A DNA stretch of 64,000 nt from Polaribacter vadi (lineage in GTDB: Bacteria; Bacteroidota; Bacteroidia; Flavobacteriales; Flavobacteriaceae). Positions 36,334-45,108 of the stretch are shown one piece after another. The notes under the pieces were generated by a model that did not search any database, was not told the DNA's origin, and worked only from the letters and a program-made list of their open reading frames with translations. How positions within the stretch are numbered: the first letter of the stretch is position 1; the number at the start of each line of letters is the position of its first letter. The stretch lies in NCBI RefSeq assembly GCF_018861005.1, contig NZ_JAHKQL010000001.1:117478-181477 (forward strand). Reading direction: 5' to 3'. The position numbers and the translations under genes are program-made.

Positions 36334-37248
36334 ATGATAAAATTAAATGTAAATAACGAAACGTCTAGATTAAGAGCAGTAGTTTTAGGAATAGCAAATA
36401 GCAATGGTAAAACACCTAAAGTTAAAGATTGTTATGACCCTAAGAGTATAGAACACGTTTTAGCAGGTACTTATCCTAGTGAGTCTGATATGATTCCAGA
36501 AATGGAAGAAGTTGCAGCTGTTTTTAAGAAATACGATGTAAACGTATTTAGACCAAACGTTATCGAAAACTACAACCAAATTTTTTCTAGAGATATTGCG
36601 TTTGTAATAGAAGACAAATTAATAAAAGCTAATATTTTACCTTATAGAGAAAAAGAATATTTAGCAATACAGCATGTTTTAGATCAAATAAACCCAGATA
36701 ATTTAATTCAGCTACCAGAAGAATGTCATGTAGAAGGAGGTGATGTTATGCCTTGGAATGATTATATATTTGTTGGTACTTATACAGGAGATGATTATCC
36801 AGATTATATTACAGCACGTACAAATTTAGAAGCTGTAAAAGAACTACAAAAAATATTTCCAAATAAAACAGTTAAATCTTTCGAATTAAGAAAGTCGAAT
36901 ACAATTGCTAAAGACAATGCACTTCATTTAGATTGCTGTTTTCAACCAATAGGAAAAAACAAAGCCATCATCCATAAAAATGGATTTTTAATAGAAGAAG
37001 AATACGACTGGTTAATAAATTTTTTCGGAAAAGAAAATGTTTTTGAAATTACTAAAGACGAAATGTATAACATGAATAGTAATGTGTTTTCTATTTCTGA
37101 AGAAGTAATTATTTCTGAGAAAAATTTTACAAGATTAAATACTTGGTTAAGATCAGAAGATTTTATAGTAGAAGAAGTAAATTATTCAGAAATTGCTAAG
37201 CAAGAAGGGTTATTGCGTTGTTCTACAATGCCATTAATTAGAGATTAA
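36334..37248 (+). CDS. amidinotransferase / arginine deiminase-like protein
   Basis: This 304-residue protein belongs to the guanidino-group modifying (pentein) superfamily, which includes DDAH, arginine deiminase and glycine amidinotransferase. The catalytic set is visible: HVEGGDV (E134 and D137), H198 in NALHLDCCFQP, and the nucleophile C296 in LLRCSTMPL. The reaction on arginine or a methylated or acylated guanidine is inferred from the fold; the exact substrate is not clear. It lies 1.5 kb from a second pentein, CtlX, and is transcribed in the same direction, although a minus-strand gene intervenes. Confidence 0.85.
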   Translation: MIKLNVNNETSRLRAVVLGIANSNGKTPKVKDCYDPKSIEHVLAGTYPSESDMIPEMEEVAAVFKKYDVNVFRPNVIENYNQIFSRDIAFVIEDKLIKANILPYREKEYLAIQHVLDQINPDNLIQLPEECHVEGGDVMPWNDYIFVGTYTGDDYPDYITARTNLEAVKELQKIFPNKTVKSFELRKSNTIAKDNALHLDCCFQPIGKNKAIIHKNGFLIEEEYDWLINFFGKENVFEITKDEMYNMNSNVFSISEEVIISEKNFTRLNTWLRSEDFIVEEVNYSEIAKQEGLLRCSTMPLIRD

Positions 37249-37254
37249 TTTAAT

Positions 37255-37713
37255 TTACCATTTTGTTTTATCAACAGCCATTGTGTGATTGGCAATCAAG
37301 ATACATTTACCATTTTTTTCAGAATAAGTTCTCATAAAATGATAAATTACTGGTTTAGCATCCTTAGTTTTTAGAACAACTGTAAAACCATTTACAATGC
37401 CTGTTTTGCCATAAATAACAGTAGATACATCCTCAGTAGTTCTAGAATAAGAGTATTTAATTTTATTTTTTAAATACCTTTTAGCTCTGTTAATAACAGC
37501 ATCTTTATTGTCAATAGTTTTTGCGTTATTATGTGTCCAAACAAAGTTTTTAGACAAGTTATTCTCAAAAAAATCAACATCAGAATTCAATTGTGCTTTT
37601 TCCCAAGCTAAATCTATTTGTTTTAAATTTTTGTTACTCAAACAACTTTCTTGTGCAGTTAAAGAGTTAAATGAAATCAAACAAAATAAGAATATGATTT
37701 TTAGAATTTTCAT
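37255..37713 (-). CDS. secreted NTF2-like / DUF4440 protein
   Basis: The 152-residue product has a signal peptide ending near NSLTAQ (16-21) and the NTF2-like cone fold of the DUF4440/SnoaL group, with NKNLKQIDLAWEKAQLNSDVDFFENNL and the NFVWTHNNAKTIDNKDAVI region. These folds often bind small ligands, but the function is unknown. It lies tail-to-tail with the first pentein (6 nt apart) and diverges from ctlX. Confidence 0.75.
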   Translation of the reverse strand: MKILKIIFLFCLISFNSLTAQESCLSNKNLKQIDLAWEKAQLNSDVDFFENNLSKNFVWTHNNAKTIDNKDAVINRAKRYLKNKIKYSYSRTTEDVSTVIYGKTGIVNGFTVVLKTKDAKPVIYHFMRTYSEKNGKCILIANHTMAVDKTKW

Positions 37714-37855
37714 TCTGATTTTTAGTTATTTAGGTCAGTATTATAATAATGCCTACAATTTAAAATTTTCTAAGTTTAGACGCAAGTAAAATTATTTTAA
37801 AGTGATAAAATTATGTCATAAAAAAGCCTAATTTTACCCTTTTTATAAAATAGAT

Positions 37856-38797
37856 ATGCAACAAACTACAAATACAATCTTAATGGTTCGTCCTGTAAGT
37901 TTTAGGATGAATGAGCAAACTGCTGTAAATAATTATTACCAAGAAGAAATTGATTTAAAGAATTCAGAAATTAATTATAAAGCACAAAAAGAGTTTGATG
38001 AATATGTAGATATTTTAAGAAGTTTTGGAGTAAATGTAGTTGTAGTTTCAGATAACAAAGAATTTGATACTCCAGATTCTATTTTTCCTAACAATTGGAT
38101 TTCTTTTCATGCTGATGGTACTGTTGCAATATACCCAATGTTTGCGGAGAATAGACGTTTAGAAAGAAGAGAAGATATTCTAGAAGAGATAGAAAATCAA
38201 GGTTTTTTAATAGATAATATTGTTGATTATACAAGTGCAGAAGAAGATAATATCTTTCTAGAAGGCACAGGAAGTATGATTTTAGATAGAGAAAATAAAA
38301 AAGCATATTGTGCATTATCTCCAAGAGCAGACGAAGAATTATTCATAGAATTTTGTGAAGATTTTGAGTATACACCTGTTATTTTTACAGCAAATCAAAC
38401 AGTAAACAATACAAGAGAAGCAATATATCATACCAATGTTATGATGTGTGTTGCAGAAACTTTTGCAGTAGTTTGTCTTTCTTCTATAGATGATAAAAAA
38501 GAACGTAAAAACCTTTTAAAGCATTTAAAAGAAGATAAAAAACAAATTATTGATATTACAGAAGAACAAGTAACTCATTTTGCAGGTAATATGCTACAAG
38601 TTAAAGGCAAAAATAACGAACGATTTTTAGTAATGAGCCAAGCAGCAAATGATTGTTTAACAGACAGCCAAAAAGCTAAAATAAAAAATCATTGTAATAT
38701 AATATCTAGTTCATTACATACCATAGAAACTTGTGGAGGAGGAAGTGCACGTTGTATGATGGCAGAAGTTTTTTTACCTAAAGCAATTAAAAATTAA
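37856..38797 (+). CDS. ctlX: citrulline utilization hydrolase CtlX
   Basis: CtlX is a pentein-fold enzyme linked to citrulline and arginine catabolism. The 313-residue sequence has the family motifs FPNNWISFHADG (77-88), EGTGSMILDR (136-145), YHTNVMM (191-197) and the catalytic cysteine C300 in GGGSARCMMAEVFLP. It begins a unit with the PrsW-like gene, 6 nt downstream. Whether it acts with the pentein at 36334 is not shown. Confidence 0.93.
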   Translation: MQQTTNTILMVRPVSFRMNEQTAVNNYYQEEIDLKNSEINYKAQKEFDEYVDILRSFGVNVVVVSDNKEFDTPDSIFPNNWISFHADGTVAIYPMFAENRRLERREDILEEIENQGFLIDNIVDYTSAEEDNIFLEGTGSMILDRENKKAYCALSPRADEELFIEFCEDFEYTPVIFTANQTVNNTREAIYHTNVMMCVAETFAVVCLSSIDDKKERKNLLKHLKEDKKQIIDITEEQVTHFAGNMLQVKGKNNERFLVMSQAANDCLTDSQKAKIKNHCNIISSSLHTIETCGGGSARCMMAEVFLPKAIKN

Positions 38798-38803
38798 AAT
38801 AAA

Positions 38804-39475
38804 ATGAAGTTATTACTACTTGCAGTTGCACCAGTAATGATTGTGGTTATTTTTATTTACCTAAAGGATAAATATGAAAAAGAACCCATTCATTTCTTAA
38901 TTAAGAATTTTTTGTTAGGTGCAATTGTTAGTGTTTTTGTAACATTACTTTTAGGTGCTGTTGCCAATGCAATTTTTCCTGTAACAGATTACACAAATAT
39001 TTTTCAACAATTTGTAAAAGCATTTTTTGTAGTTGCTTTGGTAGAGGAGTTTTCTAAATATATTATTGTGAAATTTTATGCTCAAAAAAACAAAGAATTT
39101 AATGAACCTTTTGATGGTATTGTGTATGCAGTAATGGTTTCTATGGGTTTTGCAGCCTTAGAAAACATAATGTATGTATATCAATTTGGTTTTACAACAG
39201 GTTTATTAAGAGCATTTACAGCTGTACCTGCACACGCAACTTTTGGTATTTTAATGGGCTATTTTATGGGGAAATCTAAGTTTTCTGATAAAAAAGTACA
39301 AAACAATTTAATAGGTTTAGTAGCAGCAACAATTTTTCATGGAGCTTACGACTTCTTTTTGTTTATTAATTTTATACCAGGTATGATAATAGAAGCAATA
39401 TTGTCTTTACTAGTTGGAATTTTTTTAGCAAATAAAGCCATAAAAAAACATCAATTAAGTTCTCATTTTAAATAG
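38804..39475 (+). CDS. PrsW-family intramembrane protease
   Basis: This 223-residue polytopic membrane protein belongs to the PrsW/CAAX-protease-like group. The catalytic motifs are EEFSKY (81-86), EN (E120, N121, in AALENIMY) and H144 (PAHATFG), with a later H in FHGAYDF (about H175). PrsW in Bacillus cleaves an anti-sigma factor; the substrate here is unknown. It follows ctlX by 6 nt. Its 3' end overlaps the hairpin that terminates the convergent pafA gene. Confidence 0.85.
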   Translation: MKLLLLAVAPVMIVVIFIYLKDKYEKEPIHFLIKNFLLGAIVSVFVTLLLGAVANAIFPVTDYTNIFQQFVKAFFVVALVEEFSKYIIVKFYAQKNKEFNEPFDGIVYAVMVSMGFAALENIMYVYQFGFTTGLLRAFTAVPAHATFGILMGYFMGKSKFSDKKVQNNLIGLVAATIFHGAYDFFLFINFIPGMIIEAILSLLVGIFLANKAIKKHQLSSHFK

Positions 39476-39488
39476 AACCTAATTGATG
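39442..39488 (-). terminator. pafA terminator inside the 3' end of the PrsW gene
   Basis: CATCAATT (39449-39456) pairs with AATTGATG (39481-39488), and GTTCT (39459-39463) with AGAAC (39474-39478). On the minus strand it is followed by seven Ts. The hairpin spans the PrsW stop codon. Confidence 0.75.
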
Positions 39489-39508
39489 CTTAAAAAAATA
39501 ATACTTTT

Positions 39509-41146
39509 TTATTTTAAAGCCTCTTCAACAATTTTTCCTGAGGATGAATTTGGAGCCTCTATTTTTAGTAAGTTGGCTATTGTAGGTGCAATATCTGTAA
39601 TATTATAACGCTTTTTAGAAACACCTTTTTTAATTCCATTTCCATAAAAAAGTATAGGAACGTGAGTGTCATAAGAATAACCAGAACCATGAGATGTACC
39701 TGTTTTTCCACCAGTTAAAGTTGCAGGAAAAGGAATCATTAGCACATCACCAGAAAATTTTTGATTGTATCCATTTTGTAAAGAGTTCATAATTCCGTCA
39801 GAAAAATGAGAGCTTTGTAATGTTTTTGCAGTTACAGCTTTATAAATGCCATCAAAATTTACAATTTCTTCAGCTATTTTCTCAGCTACCTTATTTTTAT
39901 TTAAACCTAAAGATTCAATTTTCTTTTTATCTAAAAATACTTGATAGTTAGATACGTTTTCGATTAATTCTTTTGAGTTAAAATATTTTTCTGTAATAGC
40001 TAAAATGTTATTTCTAAGCTGTTTTGTTTTTAAATAATGAGCAGGAATTTTTAAAGATTGCAAATAAGCTGGTACATGAACGGCTGCATGATCTGCTGTT
40101 AAAAAAATTGTGTATTTGTCTTTTCCAACTTGTTGGTCTAAAAAAGAAAATAGGTCAGCTAAATCTTTATCTAAACGTAAATATGTATCTTCAATTTCTT
40201 TTGATGCAGGCCCAAATTGATGTCCAACATAATCTGTAGAAGAATAACTTACAGCTAAAAAATCAGTATGCGTATTTTTACCTAAATTTTCACCAATAAT
40301 TGCAGCCTTAGCAAAATCTGTAGTAAAAGAATTTCCATTAGGTATTGCCTTTAAAATATCTAAATTCCCATTTTTTTCTTTAATTTCTGGAATATTATGA
40401 GGAAAAGTACTTGTAGATTCTCCTTTAAATTTTCCTTCAAAAATATTATCATCAACAATACTATTTGTATACGTTTCAATATTATATAAAGTTTCCCAAG
40501 GGGTTTTAACATAACTTTCAGCTTTATCAGAGTCATTAAAGTCTAAAACCCATTTAGGCAACTCATCAATATAAAAAGAAGACGAAATAAAATCACCTTT
40601 ATCTTTACCATAATACCAATAAGCTGCATTTGCTGTATGACCTGCAGGTAAAATTGCAGATCTATCTTTTAAGGCAATACCTATGGTTTTACCATTCATG
40701 TTTTGTGCTAATTTTAATTGATCTGTAACAGTTGTAGAATACATTCTGTGTGGCGATTTTTTACCATCATTACTATCATTACCAATGGTTTTATAATTAG
40801 CATCATCTACACAATAAATAGATTTTTTTAAAAATTTATCATACCAATTGTTAGATATTATTCCGTGATTAGAAGGTGTTGTTCCTGTATAAATAGAAGA
40901 ATGACCAACAGCTGTATATGTAGGTATTAGGTTATAATGTGCATTTTCTAAAGAAAATCCATTATTTAATAATCTTTTAAAACCATTTTCACTGTATCTA
41001 TCATAGAATCGAGTTAAATAGTCATAGCGCATTTGATCTATTACAATTCCCACTACAAGTTTTGGTTTTGTTTGTTTTTTTTCTTTCACCTCACACCCAA
41101 TAAAAAGTAAAAGGAAAAAAGTAAAAAACAGAATATTATTTTTCAT
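39509..41146 (-). CDS. pafA: alkaline phosphatase PafA-type, lipoprotein
   Basis: This 545-residue phosphomonoesterase is of the phosphate-irrepressible PafA type. The signal carries a lipobox (FIGC, C18), so it is membrane anchored. The nucleophile is T78 in TYTAVGHSS, with D37 metal ligand in GIVIDQMR, N99/N100 in IISNN and the K160/R162 pair in ALKDRS, which define the PafA group. Metal ligands recur near TADHAAVHVP and GKTGTSHGSGYSYDTHVP. It releases phosphate from organic monoesters even when phosphate is plentiful. It is divergent from the MlaE gene. Confidence 0.94.
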   Translation of the reverse strand: MKNNILFFTFFLLLFIGCEVKEKKQTKPKLVVGIVIDQMRYDYLTRFYDRYSENGFKRLLNNGFSLENAHYNLIPTYTAVGHSSIYTGTTPSNHGIISNNWYDKFLKKSIYCVDDANYKTIGNDSNDGKKSPHRMYSTTVTDQLKLAQNMNGKTIGIALKDRSAILPAGHTANAAYWYYGKDKGDFISSSFYIDELPKWVLDFNDSDKAESYVKTPWETLYNIETYTNSIVDDNIFEGKFKGESTSTFPHNIPEIKEKNGNLDILKAIPNGNSFTTDFAKAAIIGENLGKNTHTDFLAVSYSSTDYVGHQFGPASKEIEDTYLRLDKDLADLFSFLDQQVGKDKYTIFLTADHAAVHVPAYLQSLKIPAHYLKTKQLRNNILAITEKYFNSKELIENVSNYQVFLDKKKIESLGLNKNKVAEKIAEEIVNFDGIYKAVTAKTLQSSHFSDGIMNSLQNGYNQKFSGDVLMIPFPATLTGGKTGTSHGSGYSYDTHVPILFYGNGIKKGVSKKRYNITDIAPTIANLLKIEAPNSSSGKIVEEALK

Positions 41147-41171
41147 AAAGAGTATATATGTTTATTTATTG

Positions 41172-41179
41172 CAAAAATA
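41172..41179 (-). promoter_or_regulatory. -7 box for pafA
   Basis: The minus strand reads TATTTTTG (exact TAnnTTTG), 25 nt upstream of the pafA ATG. No -33 TTTG at the expected distance. Confidence 0.4.
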
Positions 41180-41255
41180 ATTAAATTTTTATTTTGATTC
41201 GAGTAATTTTATATTGTCTAAATGTTATTTATTAATTTAGCATAAAATTTATTTT

Positions 41256-41996
41256 GTGAATTATATAGAGCATATTGGTAAATATTTTATAATGCTAAAG
41301 CAAGTTTTTAAAAAACCTCAGAAAGGCAGAATATTTTATGAATCTTTATTAAAAGAAATTGAAGAACTAGGTTTAAAATCTTTAGGGATTATTATGTTTA
41401 TTTCTTTCTTTATTGGAGGTGTAATTGCTTTGCAAACCGCTTTAAATATAGATAGTGCATTTATACCCAAATCTTTAATTGGTTTTGCCACTAAAAGGTC
41501 TATTATATTAGAGTTTGCACCTACTTTTTGTTCTATTATCTTAGCAGGTAAAGTAGGCTCTTATATAACATCTAGTATTGGTACTATGAGAGTTACAGAG
41601 CAAATAGATGCTCTAGATGTTATGGGTATAAACTCATTAAATCATTTAGTATTACCAAAAGTAATTGCAACAGTTTTCTTTTACCCATTTTTAATTTTAT
41701 TAGGAATGATGTTAGGCCTTTTTGGAGGATGGATTGCAGGTGTATTATCAGATTTATTTAGTGGTGTAGATTATATAGAAGGTTTACAAACAGAATTTAA
41801 ACCGTTTTTAATTTTTTATGCAATGCTTAAAACTTTGGTTTTTGCCTTTCTAATTGCAACTGTACCATCTTACCATGGTTATTATGTAAAAGGTGGTTCT
41901 ATTGCTGTTGGTAAAGCAAGTACACAATCTGTTGTTTGGACAACTATTTTAATAGTTATTGCAAATTATTTTTTAACTCAAATGATGCTTACATAA
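41256..41996 (+). CDS. MlaE-type ABC transporter permease
   Basis: This 246-residue inner-membrane permease of the MlaE/YrbE family starts at a GTG codon. It has about five transmembrane segments and the family stretch LVGFATKRSIILEFAPTF and VTEQIDALDVMGIN (about 117-130), which contact the ATPase. MlaFEDB-like systems move phospholipids between the inner membrane and the periplasm. The ATPase gene starts immediately after its stop codon; an MCE-domain (MlaD) gene is not nearby. Confidence 0.92.
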   Translation: MNYIEHIGKYFIMLKQVFKKPQKGRIFYESLLKEIEELGLKSLGIIMFISFFIGGVIALQTALNIDSAFIPKSLIGFATKRSIILEFAPTFCSIILAGKVGSYITSSIGTMRVTEQIDALDVMGINSLNHLVLPKVIATVFFYPFLILLGMMLGLFGGWIAGVLSDLFSGVDYIEGLQTEFKPFLIFYAMLKTLVFAFLIATVPSYHGYYVKGGSIAVGKASTQSVVWTTILIVIANYFLTQMMLT

Positions 41997-42764
41997 ATGA
42001 TAGAAGTTAAAAATTTACATAAAGGTTTTGGAGATGTAAAAGTTTTAAAAGGAATTACTACCTCTTTTCATCCAGGAAAAACAAGTCTAATTATTGGGCA
42101 AAGTGGTTCTGGAAAAACAGTTTTTCTAAAAACTTTAATTGGTTTGCATCAACCAGAAGAAGGCACAATTTCTTTTGATGGTAGAGTAAATACAGAATTT
42201 ACAATTGAAGGGAAAAGACAATGGAGGCAAGAAATTGGTATGGTTTTTCAAGGAAGTGCTTTATTTGACTCTCAAACTGTAGAGGAAAATGTTATGTTTC
42301 CTTTAAAAATGTTTACCAAACAACCACTTTCAGAAATGTTAGATCGAGTAAATTTTGTTTTACAAAGGGTAAACTTAGATAACTCAAATAAAAAATTACC
42401 AGGAGAATTATCTGGAGGTATGCAAAAACGAGTTGCGATAGCAAGAGCAATTGTAATGAACCCAAAATATTTGTTTTGTGATGAACCAAATTCTGGTTTA
42501 GACCCTGAAACAGCCATAGTAATTGATAATTTGATACAAGAAATTACAGATGAATATAAAATTACAACTGTAATAAATACTCATGATATGAATTCTGTAA
42601 TGGAAATTGGAGAAAAAATATTATTTCTTAAAAATGGAACAAAAGCATGGGAAGGAAGTAATAAAGAGATTTTTAAAACTGATAATGAGTCTGTTGTGAA
42701 ATTTGTTTATTCTTCTAATTTATTCAAGAAAGTTAGAGAAGCATATTTAAATGAAATAAATTAA
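41997..42764 (+). CDS. MlaF-type ABC transporter ATPase
   Basis: The 255-residue ATPase has Walker A GQSGSGKT (34-41), Q-loop GMVFQGSALF (81-90), the signature LSGGMQKR (138-145), and Walker B YLFCDEP (158-164). It follows the permease gene with no spacer, so they form a lipid-transporter pair. The absence of mlaD and mlaB beside them means the remaining parts must be encoded elsewhere. The final gene of the unit ends 7 nt before the tRNA-Lys promoter. Confidence 0.95.
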   Translation: MIEVKNLHKGFGDVKVLKGITTSFHPGKTSLIIGQSGSGKTVFLKTLIGLHQPEEGTISFDGRVNTEFTIEGKRQWRQEIGMVFQGSALFDSQTVEENVMFPLKMFTKQPLSEMLDRVNFVLQRVNLDNSNKKLPGELSGGMQKRVAIARAIVMNPKYLFCDEPNSGLDPETAIVIDNLIQEITDEYKITTVINTHDMNSVMEIGEKILFLKNGTKAWEGSNKEIFKTDNESVVKFVYSSNLFKKVREAYLNEIN

Positions 42765-42771
42765 AAATAGA

Positions 42772-42802
42772 TTTGTTTTATTGAAAATAACTTATATATT
42801 TG
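42772..42802 (+). promoter_or_regulatory. promoter of tRNA-Lys
   Basis: TTTG (42772-42775) and TATATTTG (42795-42802) are 19 nt apart, a full match to the Bacteroidota promoter, 26 nt before the tRNA gene. Confidence 0.88.
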
Positions 42803-42827
42803 CACCCGCTAAAAGGAAAAAATAATT

Positions 42828-42900
42828 GACCTGGTAGCTCAGTTGGTAGAGCATCTCCCTTTTAAGGAGAGGGTCCTGGGTTCGAGCCCCAGCCCGGTCA
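42828..42900 (+). tRNA. tRNA-Lys (anticodon TTT)
   Basis: This 73-nt cloverleaf has anticodon TTT in the loop CTTTTAA and an intact D arm and T arm (CTGGG-TTCGAGC-CCCAG). No CCA is encoded at the 3' end. The acceptor stem GACCTGG/CCCGGTC has six Watson-Crick pairs and one T5/C68 mismatch, which is unusual for a functional tRNA but may be tolerated. Confidence 0.95.
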
Positions 42901-42912
42901 CAGAAAATTATA

Positions 42913-42947
42913 AAAACTCTGCAGTATTTTGCAGAGTTTTTTTGTTT
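42913..42947 (+). terminator. tRNA-Lys terminator
   Basis: AAAACTCTGC (42913-42922) pairs with GCAGAGTTTT (42931-42940), followed by a T-tract, 12 nt after the tRNA. Confidence 0.9.
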
Positions 42948-43019
42948 TTATATCTTTTTTATTAATACAAAAAATAATTCTACTTTTTTGTATCTTTCCA
43001 AAGTATTCAATTTATATCA

Positions 43020-44456
43020 ATGCAAGAAAATTCGGAAAATAAATCAACTGAAAAAGAAAAAATAGCTAGCCCTTTAGAAAGTATAAGTAGTTTTTTAATG
43101 GAGCTTTTTGATTTTAGAGAAGATACAGATCATACAGCAACAATAGATGCAATTAAAGCAGATATCCCTTTTAAAGGAGCTACAGCTTGGATTTTAATTT
43201 TTGCAGTTTTTGTAGCTTCTATAGGTTTAAATGCAGATTCTACTGCTGTTGTTATTGGTGCCATGCTTATATCTCCATTAATGGGGCCTATTTTAGGTTT
43301 AGGGATGTCTTTTGCGTTAAATGATATAGATACATTTAAGAAATCTCTTTCCAATTTAGGTATTATGATTGGTTTGAGTCTTTTTGCTTCATTTATGTTT
43401 TTTTACTTTTTTCCTTTAAGTGAAGATACTTCTGAGTTATTAGGTAGAGTTAGTCCAGATATTAGAGATGTTTTAATAGCATTTTTTGGAGGTTTAGCAT
43501 TAATGGTAGCAAGAACAAAAAAAGGGACAATAGCTTCTGTAATTTTTGGTGTTGCAATTGCAACAGCTTTAATGCCTCCTTTATGTACTGCAGGTTATGG
43601 TTTAGCAAAAGGTAATTTCCCTTACTTTTTTGGTGCTTTATATCTATTTACTATTAACACGATTTTTATTGCTTTAGCAGCATTTATAGTATTAAAAATG
43701 CTGAATTTTCCAATGCATAAATATGCAAATACAGCAAAAAGAAAAAGATATGCAACTATTGCAACTATTGTTGGTGTTGCAGTAATGATACCTGCAATAT
43801 TTACTTTTTTAACTGTATTTAAAGAAAGTCAAATAAAGTTGCAAGTAAATTCTTTTGTTAAAAATGAAATTAAAGCTATAGATAACTTTCAGCTTATAGA
43901 AAACTCTTATGATGCTAATGAAAAAATACTAAAATTAAGTTTTTTTAATGAGGTTACAGAAGGAGAAAGAAATCTATTAAAAAATCAACTTAACAAACAA
44001 GAATATAGTAAAATAAAAGACTTTGCTATAAAAATAAAAGGAAGTGATACCAAAACTTTCGATTTAATTTCTTCTGCGTACAAAGAAAACAGAGAAGAGT
44101 TGCAACAGAGTAAAAATATAATTGATGGTTTACAGAAAGAAATTACTGATTTAAAAGAAACCATTTCTACATTAAATAATAGAATAGAGCAAGATGCTTT
44201 AAATAAAAATCAAAATGTAGTTGCATTTAGTAGTATTGCTAAAGATGCAAAAATTAGATATTCTGATATTGAAGCTATAGGTTTTGCGAGTGTATTGTCA
44301 TCAAAAGATTTTATTAAAATAGATACAATTCCTGTGGCAACAATAAAATGGAATTTGAGGTTGCCAGACAGTATTATATCACCTAAAGAAAGAGAACTAA
44401 GAAGCTGGCTTCAATCAGAAATGAAATTAGATACTTTATTTATTAAAAGAGAATAA
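43020..44456 (+). CDS. DUF389-family membrane protein
   Basis: The 478-residue protein has a DUF389/TIGR00341 N-terminal membrane domain (about 50-270) with the conserved MLISPLMGPILGLGM and GLALMVARTKKGTIASVIFGVAIATALMPPLC-type stretches, around five to six transmembrane segments, and a coiled-coil cytoplasmic or periplasmic C-terminal half (about 285-400, with LKETISTLNNRIEQ). The family is conserved but its function is unknown. It is monocistronic and convergent with the SprT-like gene, 7 nt apart. Confidence 0.85.
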   Translation: MQENSENKSTEKEKIASPLESISSFLMELFDFREDTDHTATIDAIKADIPFKGATAWILIFAVFVASIGLNADSTAVVIGAMLISPLMGPILGLGMSFALNDIDTFKKSLSNLGIMIGLSLFASFMFFYFFPLSEDTSELLGRVSPDIRDVLIAFFGGLALMVARTKKGTIASVIFGVAIATALMPPLCTAGYGLAKGNFPYFFGALYLFTINTIFIALAAFIVLKMLNFPMHKYANTAKRKRYATIATIVGVAVMIPAIFTFLTVFKESQIKLQVNSFVKNEIKAIDNFQLIENSYDANEKILKLSFFNEVTEGERNLLKNQLNKQEYSKIKDFAIKIKGSDTKTFDLISSAYKENREELQQSKNIIDGLQKEITDLKETISTLNNRIEQDALNKNQNVVAFSSIAKDAKIRYSDIEAIGFASVLSSKDFIKIDTIPVATIKWNLRLPDSIISPKERELRSWLQSEMKLDTLFIKRE

Positions 44457-44463
44457 GCTAAAT

Positions 44464-45108
44464 TTATTTTAACAACTCTATTTCTACATTCTGATTGAAT
44501 AAATACACTCTTTTATTCGTAGTATTTAAGCATTCAATTCTTGTTCTTCGTTTATTACCTCGTTTGTAAACCACATTTTTAAAATTAAATAAACTACCAA
44601 CAGGAATTTCGAATATAAAATGTTTACCTATTTCTGGTTTGTTTTCTCTTAACGCTAAAGATAAATTTACATCAGAATCTGTACTTGCTTTAGGATTTTT
44701 TAAATAATTAGCCAAATGATTTAACATGATAACAGGGTAAATGTCAGGCCTTAAAAAGGGTAACATTAAATGCTGAAAAACTGTTTTCCATTCTTTTCCA
44801 TGAGGTTGTACTCTTCCAAATTTTTGATGGGTAACATGATGTGCAATTTCATGGACTAGAGTTAATAAAAATTGATGCTTATTTAGATTATTATTTACTG
44901 TAATTTGAAATTTACCATTGGGTAATTTTCTGAAATCGCCATGTTTTGTTTGACGTTGTTTTACGATAAATAAATCAAAAGAATGTTTATCAATTAAAAA
45001 TTGAACAAAAGGAATTGCTTTTTGAGGTATGTAATTGTGGTAGCTATTACTCAATTTTAATAAATTTCTCTTATGGTGTTGAGTTAGAAACTTGTAATAC
45101 TTTACCAT
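44464..45108 (-). CDS. SprT-like zinc metalloprotease domain protein
   Basis: The 214-residue protein has an SprT-like core with zinc motif HEIAHH (86-91) and a third His in PHGKEW (H103), homologous to Spartan-type proteases that digest DNA-protein crosslinks. The C-terminal region with ECLNTTNKRVYLF may form a zinc-binding end, though few cysteines are present. Its start overlaps the SDR gene by 38 nt on the same strand, so the two are probably co-transcribed. Physiological substrate is unknown. Confidence 0.82.
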   Translation of the reverse strand: MVKYYKFLTQHHKRNLLKLSNSYHNYIPQKAIPFVQFLIDKHSFDLFIVKQRQTKHGDFRKLPNGKFQITVNNNLNKHQFLLTLVHEIAHHVTHQKFGRVQPHGKEWKTVFQHLMLPFLRPDIYPVIMLNHLANYLKNPKASTDSDVNLSLALRENKPEIGKHFIFEIPVGSLFNFKNVVYKRGNKRRTRIECLNTTNKRVYLFNQNVEIELLK

